A DNA stretch of 64,000 nt from Poindextera sp963719975 (GCA_963719975.1 CAVRED010000007.1:806001-870000); one strand, 5' to 3'. Numbered from the stretch's first letter, positions 1 to 10,192 are shown. A program made the numbers and translations. The notes: generated from the letters alone by a model not told the origin.

Positions 1-541
1 CGTCGGCGGACAAGGCCGCCAGCAGCGATCCCTCGAGCAGCACTCCGCCCGAGCGTTTGCCGCCATCGACGCGCAGGCCGTAGTCGATGACGCCCCCGGC
101 AAGCTCGGTCCCCTGGACGCCCACGGCGAGGTGCAGCGGCGTGTCGGCCTTGCGCACGATGTTGGCGATCACCGTCTTGCCCTGCATGTCGATGCCGGGC
201 GCGCCCCCGCGAATGAGGTCGATGCGGGCGACCGCGTCGGCCGGGATGCGGCGCAGGATCTCGTCGAGAGTGTCGTTCTTCGTCGCCGGCCGGTCGCCGT
301 CGATCAACACGTTGCCGGCCGCGCCGCCGAAGCCGCGCACCTGATCGCCCGTGTCGAGCGAAAAGCCAGGCAGGGCGTTGATCATGTCGTAGGCCGTGTT
401 CGGTCGCACGCCGGCGAAAAAGCTTGGCGCATAGCTGGTGACGGTCGCCACGGCGGGGACCGGTTCGGGGCTCGGCGCAGCGTGCGCGACGCCGGCGAGG
501 ACGATCGCGAGCGCGCCAACGATGACGCCTTCCAGCCGCAC
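1..541 (-). CDS. TonB-dependent receptor, N-terminal part (runs off window)
   Basis: An open frame enters from the left edge and starts at a GTG at 541, giving about 180 residues. The first ~22 residues form a signal peptide (hydrophobic VGALAIVLAGVAHA). What follows is a TonB plug domain: RPNTAYDMINALPGF, then VRGFGGAAGNVLIDG, then RIPADAVARIDLIRG and GAPGIDMQGK. This plug type is common in the large TonB receptor sets of Caulobacterales. The barrel lies outside the window, so the substrate cannot be inferred. It is transcribed away from mrcA, leaving about 200 bases between the two starts. Confidence 0.8.
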   Translation of the reverse strand, partial: MRLEGVIVGALAIVLAGVAHAAPSPEPVPAVATVTSYAPSFFAGVRPNTAYDMINALPGFSLDTGDQVRGFGGAAGNVLIDGDRPATKNDTLDEILRRIPADAVARIDLIRGGAPGIDMQGKTVIANIVRKADTPLHLAVGVQGTELAGGVIDYGLRVDGGKRSGGVLLEGSLLAALSAD

Positions 542-726
542 GGCAGCCCCCGAGTCGAGAAAGCGGCGACTGTCACGCGAATGCTCGGGCGGCACAACGC
601 GAAGCTCGCCGGCGCGGCGTTGCTGCTGACCGGACGTGGCAGGATAGTCACGCCGGGATGCGGCGCCGCGAGCCTTTGCGCGGCCCTGCGACACAGGCTA
701 GATCGTGGCCGGGGGGCCGCGCCCTC

Positions 727-734
727 GGAGGTGA
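727..734 (+). promoter_or_regulatory. Ribosome binding site fixing the mrcA start
   Basis: GGAGGTGA ends seven bases before a TTG at 742. The nearer GTG at 731 meets a stop after four codons, and an upstream in-frame ATG at 658 has no comparable site and would add a poorly conserved leader. This supports TTG 742 as the start. Confidence 0.6.
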
Positions 735-741
735 TCGCGCG

Positions 742-3115
742 TTGAAATTCGCAGGACGATGGATCGCGACGGCGGGCGTGGTCGCGCTCAGCGCCATCGC
801 CCTCGCCGGGTTCGCGCTGGCGATCTACGCGGCCTGGCTGTTCCACGACATGCCGGACGCCTCGCAGCTTGCCGACTACCGTCCGCCGACCGCGACGCGG
901 GTCTACGCCTGGGACGGTACGCTGATCGGCGAGTTCTCACGCGAGCGGCGCATCTACGTCCCCTACGACCAGATCCCGCCGCAGTTGGTCAACGCCTTCC
1001 TGGCCGCGGAGGACCGCAACTTCTTCCAACACGGCGGCGTCGACCCGGCCGGCATGTTGCGGGCCATGGGCAAGGACATCGTCAACGTCATGCACGGGCG
1101 CCGGCTCGAGGGCGGCTCGACGATCACCCAGCAGGTGGCCAAGAACGTGCTGTTGACCAACGAGGCGACCTTCGGACGCAAGCTCAAGGAGGCGATCCTC
1201 GCCTCGCGGCTCGAGAAGACGCTGACCAAGCAGCAGATCCTCGAGCTTTATCTGAACGAGATCTGGCTGGGCTATCGCTCTTACGGAGTCGGCGCGGCGG
1301 CCTACAACTATTTCGGCAAGTCGCTCGGCGACCTCGACCTCGCCCAGTGCGCCTATTTGGCGGCGCTGCCCAAGGGGCCGGACAACTATCAACCGGTGCG
1401 CAACAAGGCCGCCGCCATCCGCCGGCGCAATTGGATCATCGGCCAGATGGCCGAACTCGGCTGGGTCAGCCGCCAACAGGCAACCGCCGCCATGGCGGAG
1501 GATCTCACCGTCCAGCTGGCGCCCGAGCGGGCCAAGTACCGCGATGCCGACTATTTCGTCGAAGAAGTGCGCGAGCGCGCGATCCAGACCCTCGGGCCAA
1601 AGGTCAACGAGGGCGGCTACTATATGCGCACCACACTCGATCCCAGGCTGCAGACCATCGCGCGCGAAGCGCTGATGAACGGCCTTGAGGCCTACGACCG
1701 GCGGCACGGCTGGCGCGGCGCCTGGGGTCACACCGACGATGCCGTGAACTGGCAGAAGGGGCCGCAGGCGCACGCGCCCTACGAGCGACGGACCTGGCGC
1801 GCCGCTCGCGTGATGTCCGACGGCGGCAAGGTGCAGCTCGCCGATGGCTCTCAAGGCGACATCGTCGCCGCCGATCTAGCCTGGGCGCGCGCCGGCAAGG
1901 GGCTGAAGGAAGGCGACCTGGTCTTCGTCGAGCCCGCCGGCCCGGGACAGTATGCTCTGAAGCAGGTGCCGGCGGTGAACGGCGCGCTGGTGGCCATCGA
2001 TCCCTGGACCGGGCGTACGCTCGCCATGGTCGGCGGCTACAGCTTTTCGCTGTCGAACTTCAATCGCGCGACCCAGGCGATGCGGCAGCCGGGTTCGGCG
2101 TTCAAGCCCTTCGTCTATGTCACGGCGCTGGAGAACGGCTTCACGCCGGCCTCGACGGTCGACGCCGGGCCGATCTGACTTTAAAGGGCTTCGGCGGGCA
2201 GGACTGGTCGCCCGAGAACTTCCACAAGGGCATCTCGGGGCCGCAGACGCTGCGGACCGGGCTTGCACTGTCGTTGAACACGATGAGCGTGCGGCTGGCG
2301 ATGCAGGTCGGCATGCCGAAGATCGTCGACACGGCGGTGAAGGCAGGCGTGGTCGACAAGATGGATCCGGACCTGGCCATGGCGCTTGGGCGCCGGCGAG
2401 ACGACCCCGTTCCGCCTGACCGCCGCCTATTCCGCCTTCATCAACGGAGGCAAGCGGATTACGCCGCACCTGATCGAACTGGTCGAGGATCGTGACGGGC
2501 GGCCGATCCTCAACGCCGACCAACGACCGTGTCCGCGCTGCGATCAGCCGTTCAGCGGCGATGAATCGCCGCGCGTGGATCCCGGCGGAACGCAGATCCT
2601 CGACCCGATCGCCGCCTATCAGATGGTCAGTCTGCTCGAAGGCGTGGTCCAGCACGGCACCGCCTACCAGGCGAACGTCATCGGCCGGCCGATCGGGGGC
2701 AAGACCGGCACCACGAACGACTTCCGCTCGGCGTGGTTCGTCGGCTTCTCGCCGGACATCGTGGTCGGCGTGTTCGTCGGCTTCGACGACAATCGCTCGC
2801 TGGGCTCCAACGAGACCGGCGCGGTGGACGCCGTGCCGATCTTCATCGACTTCATGCAGAGTGCTCTGAAGGACACGCCCGGTGCGCGACTTCCAGGCGC
2901 CGTCCGACGCCAAGTACGCGATCGTCAACGGCAACCGCGAAGCCTTCCGGCCCGGCACCGAGCCGACGCGGCCGATGCCGGCGGCGCCGGGCGGACCGCC
3001 ATCCTCGGCGATCACGCCCAACAGCGGGGCCGAAGGGCCTAACAATGGCGCGCCCGCGGCCGGCGCACCACCGGCGCCCAAGAAGGCCCCGCCGGATTTG
3101 AACGGCCTATATTAG
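742..3115 (+). CDS. mrcA: Penicillin-binding protein 1A (bifunctional glycosyltransferase/transpeptidase), frame broken three times
   Basis: Class A PBP that polymerises and cross-links peptidoglycan on the periplasmic face of the inner membrane. A single membrane anchor occupies about residues 5-30. The GT51 domain follows with AAEDRNFFQHGGVD, GGSTITQQVAKN and LELYLNEIWLGYRSYGV. The transpeptidase domain shows RQPGSAFKPFVY (SxxK), SLNTMSVRLA (SxN) and GGKTGTTND (KTG). The tail is rich in proline and alanine and ends PDLNGLY. The frame breaks near 2176 (one base missing), near 2389 (one extra) and near 2881 (one extra). All catalytic motifs survive, so sequencing error is the likely cause. 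prfB follows after 25 bases. Confidence 0.93.
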
Positions 3116-3140
3116 CGCTCGGACGAGCAAGGAGCTTGGC

Positions 3141-4263
3141 ATGAGACCGGATGTCGAGGCCGCCAAGGCCGACATCGAGCAGTCGATCGAACTGCTCAGG
3201 AGGCGACTTTGACTGGGACCCGGCGCTAAGGCGACTGGACGAACTCGACGCGCGCGCGGAGGACCCTGCCTTTTGGGACAGGCCGGCCGAAGCGCAGAGC
3301 CTGATGCGCGAGCGGACGCGCCTCCATGACCAGATCGCCGCCGTACGGGACCTCGAGCGCGGGCTCTCCGATGCGGTGGACTTCGCCGAGTTGGCGGACG
3401 AGGAGGGCGACGAGGCCTCGCTCGACGATGCGCGGCAGCAACTTGCGGCCCTGAAGGCGCGGGCCGGGCGCGCCGAGCTAGAGGCGTTGCTGTCCGGCGA
3501 GGCCGACGCCAACGACGCCTACGTCGAGGTCAACTCAGGGGCCGGCGGCACGGAGTCGGCCGACTGGGCCCAGATGCTGGTGCGCATGTACAGCCGTTGG
3601 GCCCAGGCGCACGGCTACGCGGTCGACGTGGTCGAAGAGACGCCGGGCGAGCAGGCCGGCGTTAAGTCCGCCACCCTGCAGGTCAAAGGCCCCAACGCCT
3701 ACGGCTGGCTGAAGACCGAGGCCGGCGTGCACCGGTTGGTGCGCATCTCGCCGTTCGACTCCAACGCCCGGCGGCACACGAGCTTCGCGTCGGTCTGGGT
3801 CTATCCGGTGGTCGACGACGCCATCCACATCGAGATCAACCCGGCCGACGTGCGGACCGACACCTACCGAGCATCCGGCGCCGGCGGCCAGCACATCAAC
3901 AAGACCAACTCCGCGGTCCGGCTGACCCACATCCCAACGGGGGTCGCGGTCGCCTGTCAGGCGGGTCGCTCACAGCACCAGAACCGCGAGGAGGCGTGGA
4001 AGATGCTACGCGCCCGGCTCTACGAGCTCGAGCTGCAGCGGCGCGAGGCCGAGGCGCAGGCCATGGAAGACCAGAAGACCGATATCGGCTGGGGTCACCA
4101 GATCCGTAGCTACGTCCTGCAGCCATACCAGATGGTCAAAGACCTCAGGACCGAGGTCGAGACCTCGGACACTGGGGGCGTGCTGGACGGCGACCTCGAC
4201 GCCTTCATGGCCGCCAGCCTCGCGCAGCGCGTCGGCGCCACGCGGGGACAGGCAGGCGCGTAA
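3141..4263 (+). CDS. prfB: Peptide chain release factor 2 (programmed +1 frameshift)
   Basis: RF2 releases finished proteins at UGA and UAA codons. The ATG at 3141 follows GGAG and opens a 23-codon frame ending in an in-frame TGA at 3210. A +1 shift on CTT-TGA-C continues into the long frame (after RRRL comes DWDPALRRLDEL), giving 373 residues. The stop-recognition tripeptide SPF is present in VRISPFDSNARRH, and the catalytic GGQ lies at about residues 248-250 (GAGGQHINKTNSAVR), close to the usual RF2 position. The TGA is therefore regulatory and not an error. It sits downstream of mrcA and converges on the bactofilin gene with a seven-base gap. Confidence 0.97.
3198..3213 (+). promoter_or_regulatory. 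prfB programmed +1 frameshift site
   Basis: AGGAGG (3198-3203), three bases, then CTT TGA C (3207-3213). The internal Shine-Dalgarno-like run has the same three-base spacing from the CTT slip codon as in E. coli prfB. When RF2 is scarce the ribosome pauses at UGA and slips forward one base, so RF2 controls its own synthesis. Confidence 0.95.
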
Positions 4264-4270
4264 GCGGCGG

Positions 4271-4765
4271 CTATTCCGCCGCGTTGATCTCGATCACTTC
4301 GCCGGTGATGGCGGCGACCGGCGCCGACGTGCGCTGAAACTTGAGGCTGCGTCCCTGGAAGAACGCGCCGGCCTCCATAGTCAGCTGCTCGTGAGTGATG
4401 TCACCGTCAATGTGACAGCTCGCGTAGAGCCGCACCTGCTTGGCGCTGATCGAGCCGATGACGCGGCCGCGAGCCTCGACCGACTCGGCCTGGATTGCGC
4501 CTTCGATCGATCCGCTCTCGCCGATCGAGAGGCGGGCCACCGCCACGTCGCCGCGGATCACGCCATCGACATGCAGCTCGGTGTCGCCGCTGACGCCGCC
4601 GTCAATCGTCGTGTCGGAAGCGATGAGCGAGGCCACTTTCGGCGACGCCGGCGCCTTGCGCAAAGAATTGGGATCGGAAACGGTATTCATCTCGCTCACG
4701 ATGCTGGGGGTTGATGTCCTGACGGGCGTGTCCGTCGGCGTCTTATTCGGTTGCTTGCTGAACAT
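4271..4765 (-). CDS. bacA: Bactofilin (BacA-like cytoskeletal protein)
   Basis: 164 residues. A short polar N-terminus (MFSKQPNKTPTD) precedes a right-handed beta-helix core made of repeats such as DTTIDGGVSGDTELHVDGVI, GDVAVARLSIGESGSIEG and GRVIGSISAKQVRLYASCHI, and a short tail. Bactofilins polymerise without nucleotide and recruit cell-wall enzymes to curved or stalk-forming membrane. The start was placed at 4765 because the frame upstream of it only antisenses or overlaps the M23 gene and lacks bactofilin character. The gene begins inside the last codons of the M23 gene, so the two are probably translationally coupled. The position beside mrcA-prfB matches Caulobacter bacA. Confidence 0.88.
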   Translation of the reverse strand: MFSKQPNKTPTDTPVRTSTPSIVSEMNTVSDPNSLRKAPASPKVASLIASDTTIDGGVSGDTELHVDGVIRGDVAVARLSIGESGSIEGAIQAESVEARGRVIGSISAKQVRLYASCHIDGDITHEQLTMEAGAFFQGRSLKFQRTSAPVAAITGEVIEINAAE

Positions 4766-5915
4766 ATTGGCCAGCCTCCAAGAAACGTTCCGGGTTTTGC
4801 AGTCGTCCGTCAACCCAAACCTCGTAGTGGAGGTGAGGTCCGGTGGAGCGGCCGGTTGAACCGATGCCGCCCAGCTTGGTCCCGATGGCGACATGCTGGC
4901 CCACCGTGACGTAGACCGCAGCCAAGTGGCCAAACCGTGTCTTCAGGCCATGGCCATGGTCGATTTCAACGACATTGCCGTAACCGTTGCGCTGGCCGAC
5001 GAACGACACGACGCCGGGCGCGGTCGCATGAACGGGCGTGTACATCGGCCCGGCGAAGTCGAGCCCGGGATGGAAGGCCGGCCGCCCGGTGAACGGGTCG
5101 ACCCGCACGCCGAACCCGCTCGTGCGATGCGTCTGCGAGGCCAAGGTGGGCGCGGCCAGCGGCAGCGCCTGGGCGACGCCAGTTAGCGAGCGCATGTCGG
5201 AAAGGTCGGTCGCCGCGCTCTGAACGCGCTGGGCGAACGCGGGGTCGACGTCGAGGATGGCGGCCAGCGCGCGGGGGTCCTTCGTCTCGATCAGCGGTCC
5301 GCCGAGGCTCTCATCGTTGACCGGGCTGAAGGACGCCGGGTCGAGACCCGCCAACCGGAACGCAAGGCGCAGACGGTCCGCGCGTGACTTGGCGTAAGTC
5401 TCGGCGCGCGCGATCAGCCGGTCCTGGTCCTGCTCGACCGCGCGGACGCCAGACAGTGGGTTCGCGTTCGAGAAGGCGCCCACCGGGGAGGGCGCCAGGG
5501 CAGCGGCGGCGCCGGGCTCGCCCTTCGCCTCGGTCAGCAACAGCGCCAGGGCTTCGTGACGGGTCTCGACCGAGCGCGCGAGCTCGCTCAGCGCGCCGTT
5601 CGTGTCGCTGAGCTGGGCCATAGCGCTGTTCAACTTAGCTTGCCGGTCGGCGGTGAGCCGCTCGTAGTAGGCCTCCATGCGCGCGGCGGCGCGGTCGGCC
5701 GGGTTCGGCGACATCGCCTGGACCATCAGCACGCCGGTGCAGACGACGAGCCAGAGCGCCAGCGCCGCGGCGCCCGCCGCCGCCGCCGACTGGTGGGTGG
5801 TGGTCAGCACGATGCCGCGCACTTCGCCGCCGCCGCCGGTGCGGACGTAGATATGCCGTTCTGGGAACACGCCCTCGAGAAAGCGTCGCAGCCGGGTCAG
5901 TTGGTCAGCGACCAT
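4743..5915 (-). CDS. M23 family peptidoglycan endopeptidase, membrane anchored
   Basis: About 390 residues. One transmembrane segment near residues 45-65 (AAAAGAAALALWLVVCTGVLM) follows a cytoplasmic N-terminus. A coiled, alanine-rich linker leads to a C-terminal LytM domain with HPGLDFAGP, YGNVVEIDHG, FGHL and GPHLHYEVWV; the metal-binding histidines and aspartate are all present. It should cleave peptide cross-links in the periplasm. The start could be ATG 5915 or GTG 5921; AGGGGG at 5926-5931 serves either. It is upstream of, and overlaps by 23 bases, the bactofilin gene, the pairing described for LmdC-type hydrolases and bactofilins in stalked alphaproteobacteria. Confidence 0.87.
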   Translation of the reverse strand: MVADQLTRLRRFLEGVFPERHIYVRTGGGGEVRGIVLTTTHQSAAAAGAAALALWLVVCTGVLMVQAMSPNPADRAAARMEAYYERLTADRQAKLNSAMAQLSDTNGALSELARSVETRHEALALLLTEAKGEPGAAAALAPSPVGAFSNANPLSGVRAVEQDQDRLIARAETYAKSRADRLRLAFRLAGLDPASFSPVNDESLGGPLIETKDPRALAAILDVDPAFAQRVQSAATDLSDMRSLTGVAQALPLAAPTLASQTHRTSGFGVRVDPFTGRPAFHPGLDFAGPMYTPVHATAPGVVSFVGQRNGYGNVVEIDHGHGLKTRFGHLAAVYVTVGQHVAIGTKLGGIGSTGRSTGPHLHYEVWVDGRLQNPERFLEAGQYVQQATE

Positions 5916-6076
5916 CCGCACGGAACCCCCTCGTCGAGCGTCCTCGACGTTATGACCCATTCCACACGGCATAGGCAACCGCTCGCGCGCCCACTCTTCG
6001 CCGGGCGCGACGTTGGGTCGCCGACTGCGGGGTATCGCCTACGCCGAGTCCGCCACCGCGCGAACGCCATTCGCGC

Positions 6077-6548
6077 TCAGCGCGAGCGGACGGCCTCAAG
6101 GACCTCCTTTGCGTGGCCCGGCACCTTCACCTTTCGCCAGATCCTTGCGATCCGGCCCTGGCCGTCGATCAGCAGGGTCGTGCGCTCGGTGCCCATGTAC
6201 TTGCGCCCGTACATGCTCTTCTCGACCCACACGCCATAGCGCTCCATGACCGGCCCCGTCGGCGTCGGAGCCCAGCGCGAAGTTCAGGTCGTACTTCGCC
6301 TTGAACTTGTCGTGGCTTTTCACCGAGTCCTTCGAGACGCCGACGATCGCCGCGCCGGCCGACTTGAAGTCGGAGGCGGCCGCGGCAAACGCCTTCGCCT
6401 CGGTCGTGCAGCCCGAGGTGTCGTCCTTGGGGTAGAAATAGAGCACAAGCGTCTGGCCCTTGAAGTCGGCCAAGCGCACCCGCCGGCCGCCGTCGGCCGC
6501 CAGGTCGAAGTCCGGGGCGGGGGCGCCCACAGCCAGTTCGCTCGCCAT
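6077..6548 (-). CDS. bcp: Thioredoxin-dependent thiol peroxidase (Bcp/PrxQ), one frame break
   Basis: Peroxiredoxin of about 156 residues that reduces hydrogen peroxide and organic peroxides. It starts MASELAVGAPAPDFDL and contains VLYFYPKDDTSGCTTEA, with the peroxidatic cysteine in SGCT. The usual PrxQ resolving cysteine five residues later is replaced (TTEAKAF), so it may be a 1-Cys type. One extra base near 6255 breaks the frame; the next frame continues VMERYGVWVEKSMYG and GTERTTLLIDGQGRI to a stop at 6077. The start codon shares one base with the tyrS stop (TGATG), indicating translational coupling. Confidence 0.9.
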
Positions 6549-7838
6549 CAGCCCTTCACCTCCTCGGGATAGAGAAACAGTCGAATGCGTGTCTTGCCTT
6601 TGCGCAGCTCGGCCTCGGCGCCGTCGATCACAGCCGGCGGCGTTGGGGTCGGCGACCTTCACGCCGTTGATGCGAAAGCCGCCGCCGGCGATCTGCCGCC
6701 GCGCGTCGGAGTTCGAGCTGGCGAAGCCGACCGCCACCATCAGTTCGGCGTTCGACGTCTGCCGGAAACGGGTTGCGCTCATGCCGAACTGAGGGCAGGC
6801 CGGCCAGGGCGTCGTCCGGCGCGGCCATCCTCGAACGCCGCCTTGGCGGTCAGCGCCGCTTCCTCGGCCGCTTCAGCCCCGTGCAGCAAAGCGGTCGCTT
6901 CGTTGGCGAGTATCTTCTTCGCCTCGTTGATCTCGGCTCCGCCCAACCCCTCCAGGCGGGCGATCTCGTCAAGCGGCAGATCGGTGAAGAGGCGCAGGAA
7001 CCGGCCGACGTCGGCGTCCTCGGTGTTGCGCCAGAACTGCCAATAGGCATAGGCGCCCAACAGCTCGGCGTTCAGCCAGACCGCCCCCTCGACCGTCTTG
7101 CCCATCTTGACGCCTGAGGCGGTCGTCACCAGGGGCGCGGTCACGCCGAACGCCTCGGCGCCGTCCAGGCGGCGGATCAGGTCGATGCCGTTGACGATGT
7201 TGCCCCACTGCTCGGACCCGCCGAACTGCAGGGTGCAGCCCAGACGGCGGTGGAGCTCGAGGAAGTCCACCGCCTGCATCAGGACGTAGTTGAACTCGAG
7301 AAAGGTCAGCGGCAGCTCGCTTTCAATCCGTGAACGGACGAACTCGAGCGAGAGCATGCGGTTGATGGTGAAGTGCACGCCGAATTCGCGCAGGAACTCA
7401 ACATAGCCCAGCTGTTCCAGCCAATCGGCGTTGTTCACCATCGCGGCGTCTGTCTTTCCCTCGCCAAACGAGAGGAAGGGGAGGAAGGCGCGCTTGATGC
7501 CAGCGATGTTGGCGGCGATCTGCTCGTCGCTGAGTAGGGGCCGCTGGCTTGTCTTGTCGGAGGGATCGCCGACCTTGGTCGTCCCGCCGCCCATCAGCAC
7601 GATCGGCTTGTGGCCGGTCTGCTGCATGCGCCTGCAGCGTCATGATCTGCACCAGGCTGCCGACGTGCAGCGAAGAGGCGGTTGCATCGAAGCCGATGTA
7701 TCCGGTGACGGGACCCTTAAGCGCCGCCGCGTCCAGACCCTGAAGGTCGGTCGCCTGGTAGATGTGGCCCCGCTCGACCAGGGTCCGGACGAGATCGGAC
7801 TTGGGCTTGAAGGTCGGCGGCGTTGCTTCGGGGGGCAT
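6548..7838 (-). CDS. tyrS: Tyrosyl-tRNA synthetase, four frame breaks
   Basis: Class I synthetase that charges tRNA-Tyr. The start MPPEATPPTFKPKSDLVRTL is followed by the Rossmann part (GYIGFDATASSLHVGSLVQ, with the HIGH-like HVGS), then IVLMGGGTTKVGDPS, LQFGGSEQWGNIVNG, and the KMSKS equivalent KMGKT. A C-terminal S4-like RNA-binding part reads QIAGGGFRINGVKV. Extra single bases near 7630, 6825, 6790 and 6645 each shift the frame, and the protein continues cleanly after each, ending FLYPEEVKG. Four breaks in an essential gene point to sequence error. It is divergent from anmK. Confidence 0.92.
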
Positions 7839-8031
7839 GGACGGAATCCTTGATCTGGCTTTCGGCCGGAGACCGTCTCTTGGCAAGAGCCCGACGCCAG
7901 CCTTCGCGGCGGCTGGGCGTGATGATCCGGCCGCTTGCTAGTCGTGCGAGCGGTAGTAGCGGCGACGTTGGCGAACCGATCCGGTCATCGGCGCGCTTGG
8001 TAGCGGCGCGGGCGTATGGCAGTCAACCCGA

Positions 8032-9141
8032 ATGCGCATCCTGGGCTTCATGACCGGCACCTCGCTGGACGCGGTCGACATGGCCGTGCTCGAGACCGAC
8101 GGCGAAGAGATAACCCGCCTTGGCCCCACCGGTGAGCGGAAGCTCGACCCAACAGCGCGGGCCTTGATCGAGGCGGCGACCGCCGATGCCCTGCGCTGGT
8201 CGCCGGGTGAGCCGGCGCCGCAAAGTTTCGCGGCGGCCGCTGCCGCTATCGCTGACGAGCACATCGCCGCGGGCGACGACTTCATGCGCCGAAATCGGCT
8301 GCTGCCAGAAGACCTCGACCTCATTGGCCTACAAGGCCAAACGGTGCTGCACGCTCCGCCCGGGCCGGGCCGGGCCGTCGGGCGCAGCGTGCAGCTGATC
8401 GACGCCGAGGCGGTCGCCCGTGCGCTCGGCATCCCGGTCGCCTACGACTTCCGCTCGGACGACGTGGCCACGGGCGGGCAGGGCGCACCGCTTGCTCCCG
8501 CCTATCACGCGGCGCTGGTACGCTACTCGACGCTCTCCACCCCGACCGCGGTGCTCAACCTCGGCGGCGTCGCCAACGTCACCCTGGTTGGCGCGGACGG
8601 TTGGCTCGAAGCGTTCGACACCGGTCCGGCGAACGGGATGCTCGATCTGCTGGTCCAAGCGCGCGGACAGGGGCGCTACGACGCAGATGGCGCTTTGGCC
8701 AAGGCCGGGCGGATCGACCAGGCGGTGCTCGAGGCCTACCTCGCCGATCCCTACTTCGCCCGGAGCGGCCCGAAGTCGTTGGACCGCTTCGACTTCTCGC
8801 TCGAGCCGGTCGCTGCGCTCTCGATCGAGGACGCTGCGGCCACCCTGACCGCCTTCGCCGCCGAGACCGTCGTGCGTGGGCTGAAGGCGCTCGCCGAAGT
8901 GCCACTCCGCCTCGTCGTCACCGGCGGCGGCCGGCGCAATCCGGCGCTGATGCAGGCGATCCGCGACCGGCTGCCGTTCCCGGCGTTGACGGCGGAGGAC
9001 GTCCATTGGCGTGGCGACTCCATCGAGGCGGAAGCCTTCGCCTACCTTGCCGCGCGCTGCCTGCTCGGGCTGCCGATCTCGTTCCCGCGCACGACGGGTG
9101 TCGCGGAGCCGATGACCGGCGGCCGCATCGTCCAGCCTTGA
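8032..9141 (+). CDS. anmK: 1,6-anhydro-N-acetylmuramic acid kinase
   Basis: 369 residues. It phosphorylates anhydroMurNAc recovered from peptidoglycan turnover while opening the anhydro ring, giving MurNAc-6-phosphate. The N-terminal LGFMTGTSLDAVDMA is the family signature with the ATP-binding GTSLD. Also present are LIGLQGQTVLHAPP, YDFRSDDVATGGQGAPLAP and NLGGVANVT, FDTGPANGMLD, VTGGGRRNP and the C-terminal EPMTGGRI. The length matches the family. It faces away from tyrS, an arrangement common in alphaproteobacteria. Confidence 0.96.
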   Translation: MRILGFMTGTSLDAVDMAVLETDGEEITRLGPTGERKLDPTARALIEAATADALRWSPGEPAPQSFAAAAAAIADEHIAAGDDFMRRNRLLPEDLDLIGLQGQTVLHAPPGPGRAVGRSVQLIDAEAVARALGIPVAYDFRSDDVATGGQGAPLAPAYHAALVRYSTLSTPTAVLNLGGVANVTLVGADGWLEAFDTGPANGMLDLLVQARGQGRYDADGALAKAGRIDQAVLEAYLADPYFARSGPKSLDRFDFSLEPVAALSIEDAAATLTAFAAETVVRGLKALAEVPLRLVVTGGGRRNPALMQAIRDRLPFPALTAEDVHWRGDSIEAEAFAYLAARCLLGLPISFPRTTGVAEPMTGGRIVQP

Positions 9142-9178
9142 CCGACCGAACGCGTCGTCACCGCGACAGGCGAGACCC

Positions 9179-10192
9179 TCAGGCCGGAACGCGCTCGCGC
9201 GGTTGAGCCGGCTGCGGCGCGGTTGGCCGCGCGCCGCCGGGACGCGAGACGTCGGAGAGGCGCTTGACCGCTTCGTCCGGAAGCTTGAGCGAGAATCCGG
9301 GCTCGTAGTCCTTCAGCTGCTGCAGCGTTCGCGGGCCGATGATCACGCTGGTGACCCCGCGCCGGGCCAGGCACCAGGCGATCGCGACCGCGACCGGCGT
9401 GGTCCCGAGTTCGGCCGCGACGTCCTCGACCGCCTCGACGATCTCAAAGTTGCGATCGGTGAGGATCATGCCGGCCATGCCCGGTCGGCCCCGGCGCCCA
9501 AGGCGGGTGTCGGAGGCGGGTTCCTCGCCGCGGCGATACTTGCCGCTCAGCATGCCGCCGCCGATCGGGCTGTAGATCAGCGTCCCCAGCCCGTGGCGCT
9601 CGGCCGTGGGCAGGACGTCCGTCTCGATGTCGCGGGCGATCAGCGAATAGCGCGGCTGCAGGCTGGTCAGCGGCACGCCGTTCATGCGCTCGGCCGCCCA
9701 TTGGCACTCGACGATCTGGCTGCCGGTGAAGTTGGAGCAGCCGATGTAGCGGACCTTTCCGGCGCGCACGAAGCCGGCGAGCGTGTCCATCAATTCCTCG
9801 AGCGGGGTGTCGGGGTCGAAGTGGTGCATCTGGTAGAGGTCGACGTAGTCCGTGCCGAGCCGCTTCAGGCTGGCGTCGAGCGCCCGCGTCAAGTGCAGCC
9901 TCGACAGTCCGACGTCGTTCGGTCCGGGGCCCTGGGCGCCTCTCGCCTTGGTCGCGATGACGACGTTCTCACGCCTACCTTTGACCGCCCGGCCGACGAT
10001 CTCCTCCGATTGGCCGCCCGTGTAGACGTTGGCCGTGTCGATGAAGTTGTTCCCGGCGTCGAGGAAGGCGTCGATGATCCGGCGCCCTTCCGCGTCGTCG
10101 GCGGGCGCGGTCTCCGATGTTCCAAAATTCATCGCGCCAAGGCAGGCGCGGCTGACCTTGAGACCCGAGCGGCCCAGCGTCACGTAGTCCAT
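9179..10192 (-). CDS. Aldo/keto reductase
   Basis: 337 residues, NADPH-dependent oxidoreductase of the AKR superfamily with a TIM-barrel fold. The catalytic tetrad is visible: D and Y in FIDTANVYTGG, K in VIATKARG, H in DLYQMHHFDPDTP. Later blocks CSNFTGSQIVECQWAAE, LQPRYSLIARDIE, YSPIGGGMLSGKYRRG and the cofactor-binding VIIGPRTLQQLKD fit the AKR12/13 style reductases (YajO-like). The start is ATG 10192 (MDYVTLGRSGLKVS); the TTG three codons upstream lies between the purine-rich AGGAAGG and this ATG. The substrate is unknown. It converges on anmK with a 37-base gap. Confidence 0.9.
   Translation of the reverse strand: MDYVTLGRSGLKVSRACLGAMNFGTSETAPADDAEGRRIIDAFLDAGNNFIDTANVYTGGQSEEIVGRAVKGRRENVVIATKARGAQGPGPNDVGLSRLHLTRALDASLKRLGTDYVDLYQMHHFDPDTPLEELMDTLAGFVRAGKVRYIGCSNFTGSQIVECQWAAERMNGVPLTSLQPRYSLIARDIETDVLPTAERHGLGTLIYSPIGGGMLSGKYRRGEEPASDTRLGRRGRPGMAGMILTDRNFEIVEAVEDVAAELGTTPVAVAIAWCLARRGVTSVIIGPRTLQQLKDYEPGFSLKLPDEAVKRLSDVSRPGGARPTAPQPAQPRERVPA

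Noticed and set aside
3210..3212. In-frame TGA in prfB as another sequencing error
   Set aside because: The AGGAGG-CGA-CTT-TGA-C context is the conserved programmed frameshift site of RF2.
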